A DNA stretch of 64,000 nucleotides from Stomorhina lunata (lineage: Eukaryota > Arthropoda > Insecta > Diptera > Rhiniidae). Below, one piece after another: positions 1-11,500 of the stretch; within the stretch, counting starts at the first letter, position 1; every line of letters starts with the position of its first letter. The translations under genes and the position numbers were made by a program. The notes beneath the pieces were generated by a model, which saw only the letters and a program-made list of their open reading frames with translations, ran no database searches and was not told the origin of the DNA. The DNA is taken from assembly GCA_933228675.1 (NCBI GenBank), contig OW121742.1, forward strand, positions 126,457,983 through 126,521,982. Reading direction: 5' to 3'.

Positions 1-289
1 TTTTTTAGATAAATTTTCATTTAAACTAAATTTATTCTAGACATGTAATTAATGCTAATAATTGTTATTTATAATTTAATTAAACAAAAAAATCGAATCA
101 TTTTAATTGATTAAAATAAAGAAATATTAATAAAACAGAAAATACTAACAATAAATTTAACAAATAATAAGCAAATCGTTTTTATTTAAAGGTGGCAACG
201 CCATAAATACAGGTAAACGACGAAATGATGAACTGATTAGAGAAACGGTAAATATTGCAATAATACCAAAATATAATATTAGGACTTTC

Positions 290-2015
290 CTATGAAAGAA
301 GATGAACTACATAAAGACCCACTTGGAAACGATGTAATATTTGAACTCTCCAGAGACCAACAATAAAATATTTGAACTCTACAAAAACCAGTTATACAAT
401 ACTAACAATAATAACACTCCGAAGACCCACGATAGAAATTTGGACTCAAAAAACCTTCCAATATAGAATATTTGAACTCTCGAAGACCCACGATAGAAAT
501 TTGGACTCAAGAAACCTCCCAATATAGAATATTTGGACTCTCGAAGACCCACGATAGAATATTTTAACTCTTTAAAGACCCACGAAAGAATACTTGGACT
601 ATTTCAATACACACATCTCCAAAGACCCACAATAGAATATTTGGCCTCTATAAAGACCCTCTATAGAATATTTAGACTTTATAAAGACCCACGGTAGAAT
701 ATTTAGAATTTCTAAGACCCGTTATAGAATATTTGGAATGAGTAAGACTAAAGACCCACGATATAATATTTGAATGCTTCTAATACTAAAGATAGAATAT
801 TTTAACTCCATAAGACCTACGATAGATTATTTTTATTCTCTAAAGATATGATAGCATATTTGGACTTTTTTATATCCACAATGGAACATTTAAAGTCTCT
901 AAAGACCCACAATAGAATATTTGGTCTCTATAAAGACCCATGAAAGAATATTTGGACTTTGTAAACCCCTACGGTCAAATATTTGGAATCTCTAAGTCCC
1001 ACGATAAAACAATTGAACTCTTTAAAGATCACGAACGATAAAATATTTGGAATTTATAAGCCCCACTATAAAACAATTGAACTCTATAAAGATCCACAAA
1101 AGAATATTTGGTCTTAATTAAGATCCGTGATAGAATATTTGGAATCTATGACCCACGATAGAACAATTGAACTCTCTTAAGATTCACAATAGAATATTTG
1201 GTCTCTATAAAGACCCACGATAAAATATATAAACTTTTTAAAGACCGACATTCTATCGTAGGTTTCGATTCTCTTAAGACCCACTATAGAATATTTGGAA
1301 TGTGTAAAACCCACGATAGAATATTTTAACTCTAACTCTAAGACCCGCGATAAAACAATCGAACTCTCTAAAGACTCACAATATTATATTTGTTTTCCAC
1401 GATAGAATATTTGGAATCCCTTAGATAGGAAATCTGTACTTTAAAGACCTACGATAGAAAATCTGTACTCTAAAGACCCACGATAGGAAATCTGTATTTT
1501 AAAGACCACGGTAGAAAATCTGTACTCTAAAGACCCACGATACGAAATCTGTACTCTAAAGACCTACGATAGGAAATCTGTACTCTAAAGACCTACTACG
1601 GGAAATATGTACCCTATAGACCCACGATAAGAAATCTGTACTCTAAATACCTACGATAGGAAGTTTGCACCCTAAAGATCCACGATAGAACATCTGTACT
1701 CTAAATACCCGCTATAGGAAATCTGTACTCTAAAGACCCACGATAGGAAATCTGTACTCTAAAGACCTACTATAGGAAATTTGTACCCTAAAGATCCACG
1801 ATAGAAAATCTGTAGTCTAAATACCCGCGATAGGAAATCTGTAATCTAAAGACCTATGATATGAAATCTGTACTTTAAATACCCGCGATAGGAAATCTGT
1901 ACTCTAAAGACCCGTGATCTGTACTCTAAAAACCCGTGATAGGAAATCTGTACTCTAAAGACCCGCGATAGACTATTTGAAAACTCTAAAGACCCACGAT
2001 ATAATATTTAAACTT
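290..2015. repeat. ~29-bp minisatellite upstream of Oat
   Basis: Tandem array with a unit of about 29 bp, recognisable by AAGACCCACGATAGAATATT or variants followed by TTGGACTCT. From about 1400 the variant AGGAAATCTGTACTCTAAAG dominates and is much more uniform, so the array has an older diverged 5' part and a younger homogenised 3' part. It has no coding potential. The same family recurs inside Oat intron 3. Confidence 0.93.
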
Positions 2016-2779
2016 TCTACGACTGAATTAATATTTTTAGCAGAACTCAATCCAGAAATTAAGTCATTACGTAATCCAGAACTTAAGTATTTAAATAAGT
2101 TCTGAATCAAAACTTAATCAAAAATTAAATCAAGAACTTAAATTAAACTTAATTTCAACTAAACAAGGACCGTAATTGAGTCGAACTTTGAAACTGAGCC
2201 GAACATTATCTTAATAAAAAGTACCTTTTTTACCCATCGCTAATTTGATGAATAGCCCACCAAACATTTGTTGGAGCTGTATAATTACTAAAGACTTTCA
2301 GATTTTATAAATTTATTCTCTTTGTTTTAAGAGAATCTAAAGTATACACTCTTTCTCTTTCGATCATTTAATGTTCTCTTATATATTAAACAATTACTTT
2401 TCACTCCAGCTCTGAAAATTCTTAACATTCGGTGGTCGCGGACCTATATAATTATTCTGGTTGGCTGTACACATTTAATTTCAGTCTTAATTGTCTAGTC
2501 TAGTAGAAAGCACACAAATTCTCTCAAAGAATAAAAAAGTTTGACAAGTTGAAAGTGACGTAAAATTTCAATATTTTTATATTTAGAATTTCAAGTATTT
2601 TTTTAAGGTAAGTGTAAAAGTGGGTGTGTAAAGCAAACGTGCGTTTGTTTGTATTGAAGAATTTATCAGCCAACAAATTAGCTTAAGAAACAAAGACAAG
2701 TGTCAAATAAATAGACACTTAATAATGAGTATTTTTTTAATATTTTCAAACAGTTTCGAAGAGAAAGAAAATAAAAAAC
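2016..2779 (+). other. Oat 5' flank and probable 5' UTR
   Basis: About 760 bases between the minisatellite and the Oat start codon. A good 5' splice donor (AAGGTAAGTG near 2607) suggests a non-coding first exon or 5' UTR intron, but no TATA box or start site can be fixed by eye. An initiator-like TCAGTCTT lies near 2482. No open frame of note. Confidence 0.35.
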
Positions 2780-5700
2780 ATGTTCTCCAAATTAACATTA
2801 AGATTGGCACCCCGTATCTGCGCCAACACTGCCACCAACGCTAACACCAGCAGCAGACAAATGTCATCACAAGAGGTTTTCCAACGCGAAAACAAATACG
2901 GTGCCCACAATTATCACCCCCTACCCGTGGCCTTAACAAAGGGCGAGGGTATTTTCGTTTGGGATGTTGAGGGTAAACGTTATTTTGATTATTTAAGTGC
3001 TTATTCGGCTGTCAATCAAGGCCATGGTCATCCCAAAATCGTAAAAGCTCTGGCAGAACAAGCCTCCAAATTAGCCTTGACTTCACGGTATGTTATTTAA
3101 ATGCGATTTTTTATGAATTTGAGATTAAAAATTTAATGGAAAGTTTTTGGTGTACGCAAAAAGAAATATACTTTAATTGAGACCAGATAAGAAATGTTTA
3201 AAAATAATTATTTAGACGTAGGAATTTTTTTAATATTAAAAATAAAACATAATTGTCGTTATGAATTAAGAGATAGGAAAATTCATTGATAATATTTATT
3301 ATGTTCGTAAATATAACTGGTCCCCCCTTAGGGTTTATTTTTAAAATTTTATTTTAGCAAATTTTTATGATAGAGTCAAGAGGTTACGATTACTTATCGG
3401 TACCGGATTTTTAATGTCAAACACAAGTTTTTTAAAAATTGCTTACAAATTAAAACGTTTCAAATAAATTACTTGAAATCTTAATGTTTTGAGAAATATG
3501 ATAAGAAATCGGGAAAACAAATTAAAGATTATTCAGGTGCTAAGCAAGAAATTTAAGTGGTTATAGGGGAGATAAGAAATAAAAGTTTGGAAATCGAGAA
3601 TTTTATTTTTGGGACTTAATAAGAAAAGTTTAATTTTTGATTGTTTTTTTCTTATTTTAGTGCCTTTTACAATGATGTTTTGGGAGAATACGAGGAATAT
3701 GTTACCAAATTATTCAAATTTGACAAAGTCTTGCCCATGAATACCGGTGTTGAGGGTGGTGAAACCGCCTGTAAATTGGCCAGAAAATGGGCTTACACCA
3801 AGAAGAATGTGCCCAAAAATCAAGCTAAGGTAAGTGGAATCTTCTTTCCAAAATAATAATTTCTGAAATAAATCGTTTCCGATTTACTTTTTTAAACATT
3901 TTTAATTTATCTTTTCGAAAAAAATTAGATCATCTTTGCCGAAAACAATTTCTGGGGCAGAACTATGTCTGCTATATCCGCCTCTACCGATCCAAGCAGT
4001 TTCGAAGGTTTCGGACCTTACATGCCCGGTTTTGATATTATCAAATACAACGACACACAAGCATTAGAGGTAAATATTCAAAATAAAAAACTATGAAGAC
4101 CAACGATAAAATGTTTGAACTCTCTAAAAGACCCTAAATAGAGAATTTGAGTTTTCTTAAAACCCAGGTTTGAATGTTTTGACTCCTTAAAGACCAAATA
4201 TGGAAAATAAAATCTCGAATGACACACCAAGTAAATATTTAGAACTCTCTAAACCTCCATGAAAGAATATAAACCTTCTTAAAACCCAAGATCGATTGTT
4301 TGGACTATTTAAAGACCCAGAATAGAAGGATTGAACTTTCTAAAAACCCAGGTTAGAATATTTAGACTCCTTAAAGACCAAGTAAATAGCTTGAAATATC
4401 AAATGACCCCGCATTTAAATAGTCTAAACCCCTACGATAGAATATGAACTCTCTTAAAGTCTAGGATAGATTGATTAGACTCTCTAAAGACCCTCGATAT
4501 GTTTGGACACTCTAAAACCCACGATATAATAATTAGACTCTCCAAAGACTGACGATATAATATTAACACCCATGATTAATTATTTGAATTCTCTTAAGAC
4601 TCATGATCAGCGTTACCGTTATGCGACTAAAGTCGCAATTTGCGACTATTTAGGTGGCCTGCGACGCAACCTGCGACTTTTCTTCCATGGCCCTTTTTTG
4701 CCACTTTTTCGAGTTTTGTGCGACTTTTGACACCTTTTTAGAAAATTATTTAAAATTTTTATTTTTATCCCATATTCTCAACTAAACTTCCCTAAAATAA
4801 TTGTAACTTAAGTATAAATGTCATCACTTTGGTCTCAGTTTGCTATCTAAAACCATTAAAAGCAATATATAATTTTTTGCACGATTTTCAAAATCTTCAT
4901 ACAATAATAGCAAAAAATGATTTTTTGGTGCGCTTTTGCTTTTAGGTGTTAAATGGCAAAAACTCATTTTACGAGGTAGTTTGGAATTTTTATACATATT
5001 TGTCGTATGTTATACCAATATGGAGCACATAAATGAGATATATATCAAACGATGCACTACTGATCTACCAATCCTTATCCATTTTTTTAGGAATTCATTG
5101 AGGGGGCCGAAAAATATGCGAAAAAAATGTAAAGTAGAGAAAACGTGCTAAAATTTTGGCAGCCATTAAGTAGTTTTTGAAGTGACGAAATTAACATTTA
5201 AAGGGCAATAAATTCATCCCCCAAGTATGGTGTCTGTTTCATTAAATAATGACTGGGTCCAAATGAAACGAAAAAAGAAGACGAAATACGAAAAAACGTA
5301 AATCATTCGTTTTTTTTTACGTTTTTGAAATTTGCATGCCAATTACGCTAAGAAGTGCAAACTTGCGCCACTAAGATTTTGTGTTCAATATACCTGTAGA
5401 CTTAAGAGTTCAAATCTGTAATTAGATTTTCGGAACACCTAAGAGTACAAAAATTATTCGAGTTGAAAGTCGGTTTTACAGGAATTAAAACTGTTTGATT
5501 TTTGCCTATATATAATATATTTTCAAGTATGAATTGTTTTATAGTCTATTGTTCATTGTTTAAGTAGAAATGTTATAAAAAAAGTGTGCGACTTTGTGAC
5601 TTTTTGTGCGACTTTTTTTGTAAAAAGCTACTTTTTTTGCGACTTTTTCAAATTTGTCAGCGGTAACGCTGCTCATGATAGAACATTTGAACTCTCTAAA

Positions 5701-7331
5701 GACCCACAACTACACCAGGACTATCTACAAACGTTTGAATAGTTAAAGGCCTACGATTGACAACAGGGGTCTCTAAAGACATACGATTGAAAAAAGGGGT
5801 AACTTAAGGCCAACGATTGAAAACAGGGACCTACAATTAAAAATTGGGTATATAAAGACCTGTGGTTGAAAATTGGATTCGGTAAACACCTACGATTGAA
5901 GATAGGACTTTATAAAGACCTACAATTACAAATAAGGGTCTATAAATACCCACGATTAACAAAATTAAAGACCTACAATTAAAAATAGGGTTCACTAAAG
6001 ACCTACGATTGACAATAGGACTCTGTAAAGGTCTACGACTAAAAATAGGGCTCTGTTGAGACCTACGATTGAAAAAAGGACTTTGTCGAGACCTAAGACT
6101 AAAAATAGGGAACTCTAGAGATCTTTGACTAAAAAAAGGGATCACTGAAGACCTACGATTAAAAATAGGGATCACTAAAGACATAGTACGACTAAAAATA
6201 TGGAACTCTAGAGACTATTGATTAAAAATAGGGGTCACTAAAGAACTACGATTAAAAATAGGGTTCTTTAAAGACATACTATTAAAAATAGGGTTCTACG
6301 ATTCAAAAAAACGGGATTTTAAAGTCCTACTATTCAAAATGCGGGTCTCTAAAGACCAACGGTTGAAAAAAGGACTTTGTAAAAACCTACGATTAAAGAT
6401 AGAACTTTACAAAGACCCAGGATTACAAATAAGACTCTATAAAGACAAAGGATTGAAAATAGGACTTTATAAAGAGCCACGACAGAGAAAACCTACGATT
6501 GCACACTTGGACCAAAATATAAAACTTTTGGCCCCACATGACTTTAAAAAGACCAACACTCTCGATTAAATATTTTTCCAATATTTTTGTTTTACCTTCC
6601 AGAAAGCTTTACAAGACCCCAATGTCTGCGCCTTCATGGTCGAACCCATCCAAGGTGAGGCTGGTGTCGTAGTGCCCGATGCAGGTTACTTGAAAAAGGT
6701 ACGTGAACTTTGCACCAAATACAATGTTCTCTGGATTGCCGATGAGGTACAAACCGGTTTGTCTCGTACTGGCCGTATGTTGGCTATTGATCATGAAGAT
6801 GTACAACCCGATATTTTGATTTTGGGCAAAGCCTTATCGGGTGGTATGTATCCAGTGTCAGCTGTACTGTGCAATGACGATGTTATGTTGTGCATTAAGC
6901 CTGGAGAACATGGTTCAACTTATGGTGGCAATCCCTTGGGTTGCAAAGTGGCCATAGCTGCTTTGGAGGTATTGCAGGAAGAGAAATTGTCTGAGAATGC
7001 CGAGAAAATGGGTCAACTTTTAAGAAAGGAATTATCAAGTCTGCCCAAGGATGTGGTGTCAGTGGTGAGAGGAAAGGGTCTTTTGAATGCCATTGTTATT
7101 AATTCGAGTAAGTTTATAGAATTATTCTTAAAATATTCCTTTTTTTATTTAATTGTTTATTTAAATATAGAACATGATGCCTGGGATGTTTGCTTGAAAT
7201 TAAAGGATAATGGTTTATTGGCCAAACCCACCCATGGTGATATTATTCGTTTCGCCCCTCCTTTGGTCATCAATGAAGCACAAATGATGGAAAGTGTTGA
7301 TATTATTAAGAAAACCATATTGTCTATGTAA
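2780..7331 (+). CDS. Oat: Ornithine aminotransferase, mitochondrial
   Basis: PLP-dependent class III aminotransferase that converts ornithine and 2-oxoglutarate to glutamate semialdehyde and glutamate in the mitochondrial matrix. Spliced model: 2780-3087, 3661-3829, 3929-4069, 6603-7107, 7171-7331. All junctions are GT-AG and keep frame, giving 427 residues, close to the ~440 usual for the family. Residues 1-30 are basic and hydroxylated, fitting a mitochondrial presequence. Family signatures follow in order: [37 protein letters not shown], the [14 protein letters not shown] block, and the Schiff-base lysine in ILGKALSGG (about K282). The end carries [18 protein letters not shown]. Intron 3 is 2.5 kb and full of minisatellite plus a hAT MITE, so it is far larger than the other introns. 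An ATTAAA-type poly(A) signal lies near 7410. The reading frame is intact and looks functional. Confidence 0.97.
4075..4599. repeat. Degenerate ~29-bp minisatellite in Oat intron 3 (left part)
   Basis: Diverged tandem copies with the words AAGACC, CCACGATAGAATAT and TTGAACTCTCTAAAG, related to the array upstream of Oat. The array is cut at 4600 by a hAT-type insertion and resumes after 5679. Confidence 0.85.
4608..5671. mobile_element. hAT-type non-autonomous DNA transposon (1,064 bp)
   Basis: The element is bounded by a perfect 11-bp terminal inverted repeat, CAGCGTTACCG at the left and CGGTAACGCTG at the right. It is flanked on both sides by the 8-bp duplication CTCATGAT (4600-4607 and 5672-5679). 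An 8-bp duplication and a CAG start are hallmarks of the hAT superfamily. Subterminal regions carry repeated TGCGACTTTT-type words at both ends, as expected for transposase-binding subterminal repeats. No transposase frame exists, so it needs a partner for mobility. It lies inside Oat intron 3. Confidence 0.92.
5680..6575. repeat. ~28-29-bp minisatellite in Oat intron 3 (right part)
   Basis: Tandem copies marked by AAAGACCTACGATTGAAAAA or ATTAAAAATAGGG followed by a variable CTCTNTAAAG. Accidental open frames (for example 5837-6184 on the minus strand) are repeat translations with a roughly 10-residue periodicity and are not genes. The array ends about 30 bases before the Oat exon 4 acceptor. 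Confidence 0.9.
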
Positions 7332-8680
7332 AGTCTGATATAACTTTTTTTACTTTTTTATTCTACAAAAAAACTGCATTTAAAAAACCTTTAACAAATA
7401 TATTTTTAAATTAAAAAGAAATTGACTGTTTTATTACACTTTTCGAGAAAAAATCTGGAAAATGACAAAAGTGTGTCAAAACTGACATAAAAACCACCAG
7501 AAGCGACGTGAACTGCCATCAAAAAAAGATGTTTCCATCTTTCAATTTTGTCTTTTTTTAGACAAAAACTCATATTTTTTTAACAAAAAAGAAATCATAA
7601 TATTCTTGAGATAAAAAGAAAAAATTTAATTAAAACCCCAGAAGAAAAAAACACTTCATTTAAATTAGTTGTATGATGCTCAGAGGGGTCGAGGGGATGG
7701 TGGAAAGATGTTCAAATTAAATCAAGTGGCATGCGGTCGTTAAGCAATAAATTGGCTACAAAAAGAGACAGTTTTTTTCTTTTTTTTTTTCTTTAAAACG
7801 TTAAAAACGTCTAAAGATGATAATGTCGTCAAATGGTTTTGTCTCTACTTCTTTTTTTTTTCTAACTTATTCGCGCTTATCGTTTGAAAGTTAAATAAAT
7901 TAAGAAAAAATAAAAGAATTTTATAAAATACTTCAAATTTTCTGCAAGATATAATATTGCAATTCAGGAATTTGATATAATAAAATGTTTACAAAAGAGG
8001 CTAAAATGAAAATTATTACAATTTTTTCCCCCGAGGATTGCGTTAGCTTTGTCCCAAAAGGGTGGGAAGCAAATAAAAAGAAGGAATGAGTTGGAAAGGT
8101 GTTAATGGCAATTTGGTAGCAATTGTTGAGACATAAAAAACTTAACATTAAGATCTTATTTATATTAAAAGGATAAAGAAAGAATAAAATAAAACAAACA
8201 ATGTCATTTCCTGGAACAAATTTTTATAAAAGGGTTTTTTTTTGGAAAGAATTCAATGAAAAGACAATTTTATTAGCGAATAAAGAAATTAAAGAAAATT
8301 ATTTAGTTTAGGCACATAATTAAATTCTTTATAAAAAGAACTATACAAACAAAATCACTTTACAAAAACAACGTCGCATAAATAACAACACTTGAACAGC
8401 GTTGCCGATGAACTGCAAATCGATTAAACAAAAAGTCAGAAGGAGCTCTCTTATTTCCCCGAATTATATGTATTATCTTGCCTCCAAGATAAATTGGAGA
8501 TATTTATTGGTTTTTCACTTTACTTTTGCTGCTAACGCGAGTTTAAAGTAAGATTTCAGAAGATATGGGGTTTTTCAGTACGAATGATATGATTTAAAAA
8601 AAAATACACACTAATTGTTAAGGAAAATCAAATGTTTTTTTTTTTTATTTAAAGTGAAGTTCAGTCGATACAATTAAGTT
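7332..8680. other. Intergenic, Oat 3' flank
   Basis: AT-rich sequence with Oat 3' UTR at its start. No convincing gene, RNA or repeat seen. Confidence 0.5.
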
Positions 8681-8785
8681 CTGAATAAAACATCATTCAA
8701 ATGACTTTCACCACTTCTTTTGCAGCAACGAATTTGATAAACCCAATTTTTTAGCACTTTTTCCACTAAATCGAGTCGTATGTCA
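8681..8785 (-). pseudogene. C-terminal piece of a Tc1/mariner-type transposase
   Basis: Read on the minus strand from 8785 this gives DIRLDLVEKVLKNWVYQI, then a basic RCCKRS stretch, HLNDVLFRT and a stop. This is the typical C-terminus of arthropod transposases of the IS630/Tc1/mariner supergroup. It joins in frame with the piece at 11243-11500 once the foldback element between them and one copy of its TGTCA duplication are removed. Confidence 0.8.
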
Positions 8786-11242
8786 CACAGTGGTTTACGG
8801 ACGCTTTTTTTTGGAAATAATTCTGTAACTTTTGAACGATTGGAGATATTTGAATGAAATTTGGCATGGTGATAGTCAAGGAGTATTCGAGTTGGTTTTC
8901 AAAAGCACTGGCCCATGAGGGATCGGGAGAGTGCTTGATGGACCTTCAAAGTTGGTCACCTCGGGTGTTCGACCTTTTTAAAAATTCGCCAAAAATCCAT
9001 TTATGAATGGATTGAAAAGAAATTTTAAACTTAAGTTTTCCTTCAGAAGGTCTACAAAAAATACGCTCACATGTGTAGGTTATCTCCTTTGGGTTTCGAG
9101 ATATTTGGATAAAAGGAATTTTTGGGTTGATTTTTTACCTATTTTTTTAAGCTTTTTTTGATCTGGTGGACGCATAAGAATAGTCCTTAAAATTGTAACA
9201 AAATTCTAAATAATTTTTGTGCAAGTTGGTTATAGATATCTTCTTTCGTTTAAAAGTTAAAAATATTCAAAGTTGAAACTTAAAAAAAATTTTGCTTTTT
9301 TGTGAGTTTTTCCCTAAAAGATAGCTATATTTTTTCACTAATAAAAAAATATTTTCTTAAGAAACATAAAAATATTTTTAAAGTTTTTAAAAGAAAACAT
9401 AATGAGAATGCGTATAAAACAAATTTCTTGCTAATAGAACTTTTGGTCCTCGCACATGCCCCCTCCAAAAAATGCCAATTTGTAAAAAAAAAATTTGGTT
9501 TAAATAAAAATTTCTCAAAAGGCAAAGCACCGATTTGAAAAAAATAAGAATGTCCATATTTTCTAATATATCTTTTATTGATTGGAAAAGTTTTTTCTGA
9601 AACGAGCTGCAAATAGAGTCAGTGTTGCCATTTTTGTAAAAAAACTCATTTTTTGAGAGATAAGGTAGTAAAGTAAGCATGTTTTTTTCTTAATTTTTTT
9701 AAGAAGTTTTCGAAAACGTAAAAATCTTTTAGATCGGACCCAATTGAGGAAAGTTATACGCCCCCAAATGTTTTATATACCCGAGGTAGGCAACTTTGGC
9801 CCACTGTAGAGCCCACTGTGCTACCGACAAATACGTTCTTAAACATTGATCTAAAAGCCTCACACCTCTTCTATTGACGTTCCAAATTTTGTCAAAATCC
9901 GTCTAGTAGTTTAGAAATTGCAGAGTTAATACCACTGTGCACCATTAACTTTATTTGCACACATTACTCTCCAATACTCCAATATTTAGCTTAAAAATGC
10001 TATGGGAGGCATAGTTTTAAGAGCTTTTAAAGGCTATGTATTGAAGCTTGATACACGTGTTTAGTATCATTGGATCGGGAAAGTCCAGGAGATGAACACC
10101 AATTAAAAATCTTTTTTAAGTGAGTTAATATTTTTACACTTTGTATCGTAAAACAAAAAAATATTATTTTTCTACTTTTAAAAGGAAAATAATTTCAATT
10201 TTTGATATTTTGTAGAAATGACATAGATAAAGATATCTCAATGAAAATTTGTAGTCATGTAAACCAATAAGATATAAAAGCAATAGACTAAAAAAAATTC
10301 CCAATTTTAACTAAAAAATTCCCCAATTCCCAACTCGGGAAAAAAGGGTTTCAAAAAATGAGTTTTTTTACAAAAATGGCAACACTGACTCTATTTGCAG
10401 CTCGTTTCAGAAAAAACTTTTCCAATCAATAAAAGATATATTAGAAAATATGGACATTATTATTTTTTTCAAATCGGTGCTTTGCCTTTTGAGAAATTTT
10501 TATTTAAACCAAAATTTTTTTTTACAAATTGGCATTTTTTGGAGAGGGCATGTGCGAGGACCAAAAGTCCAATTAGCAAGAAATTTGATTTATAAGCATT
10601 CTCATTATGTTTTCTTTTAAAAACTTTAAAAATATTTTTATGTTTCTTAAGAAAATATTTTTTTATTAGTGAAAAAATATAGCTATCTTTTAGGGAAAAA
10701 CTCACAAAAAAGCGAAATTTTTTTTAAGTTTCAACTTTGAATATTTTTAACTTTTAAACGAAAGAAGATATCTATAACCAACTTGCACAAAAATTATTAA
10801 GAATTTTGTTAAAATTTTAACGAATATTCTTAAAAAATTTTTGATCTTCAGATGCGTCCACCAGATCAAAAAAAGCTTAAAAAAATAGGTAAAAAATCAA
10901 CCCAAAAATTCCTTTTCATCCAAATATCTCGAAACCCAAAGGAGATAACCTACACATGTAAGCGTATTTTTTGTAGACCTTCTGAAGGAGAACTTAAGTT
11001 TAAAATTTCTTTTCAATCCATTCATAAATGGATTTTTGGCGAATTTTTAAAAAAGTCGAACACCCGAGGTGACCAACTTTGAAGGTCCATCAATCACTCT
11101 CCAGACCCCGCATGGGCCAGTGCTTTTGAAAACCAACTTGAATACTCCTTGACTATCACCATGCCGAATTTCATTTAAATATCTCCAGTCGTTAAAAAGT
11201 TACGGAATTATTTCCAAAAAAAAGCGTCCGTAAACCACTGTG
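8786..11242. mobile_element. Foldback element with CACAGTG termini, Transib-like (2,457 bp)
   Basis: The left arm (8786-9656) and right arm (about 10351-11242) are near-identical inverted copies of ~0.9 kb around a ~0.7-kb unique centre. Each outer end is CACAGTGGTTTACGGACGC. Both flanks carry the 5-bp word TGTCA (8781-8785 and 11243-11247). A 5-bp duplication with CACWRTG-type ends is the known signature of Transib elements, and CACAGTG is also the consensus heptamer of V(D)J recombination signals. No transposase frame is visible; frames in the arms (such as 9302-9538 + and 10469-10705 -) are the same sequence seen on opposite strands. Assignment to Transib is inference from termini and duplication length only. 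Confidence 0.82.
9657..10350. other. Unique centre (loop) of the foldback element
   Basis: AT-rich sequence between the two arms without a usable frame. It contains further CACTGTG or CACTGTA words near 9800-9820 and 9931, resembling the element's own ends. These may be fragments of older termini. Confidence 0.5.
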
Positions 11243-11500
11243 TGTCATCAATAGCACGTTCAATATTAACTTTCAAAGCTTGAAGAGAGTCTAGTTTATT
11301 GCTTAAGACCAATGGCTTTAAATAACACCACAAGAATTAGTCCAATGGTGTTAAATCACAACTTCATGGAGGCCATTCACTGTCACAATTCCATGAAATA
11401 ATCGAATCTCCAAACCTTTTTCGCAACAATTGGGTTGTTGCACGTGCTGTGGGACACGTAGCTCCGTAGCTTGTTGGAACCAGATGTTGTTAAGATCAAC
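11243..11500 (-). pseudogene. Tc1/mariner-type transposase, broken catalytic part
   Basis: Minus-strand translation shows a recognisable GATCPTARATTQLLRKRFGD stretch followed by EWPP, then SCDLTPLD, FLWCYLKPL and ALKVNIER. This corresponds to the second catalytic region of IS630/Tc1/mariner-type transposases (usual form DGATCHT ... WPPRSCDLTPLDFFLWGYLK). The usual second Asp is replaced by Tyr, and stop codons occur after WPP and after LTPLD, so it is dead. The 3' part of the gene was displaced to 8681-8785 by the foldback insertion. Confidence 0.82.

Noticed and set aside
4936..5151. 71-codon frame inside the hAT element
   Set aside because: No match to hAT transposase blocks and too short; accidental.
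5837..6184. 115-codon minus-strand frame rich in NRRSLQSPIF-type repeats
   Set aside because: Direct translation of the ~28-29-bp minisatellite.
9302..10705. Four similar 70-100-codon frames that look like a conserved protein family
   Set aside because: They are the same inverted-arm sequence read in both orientations of the foldback element; no domain and no independent support.
8786..11242. Interpretation as a recombination-signal pair used for programmed rearrangement
   Set aside because: The heptamers mark transposon ends with a target duplication; there is no nonamer and no reason to expect RAG-type rearrangement in a fly.
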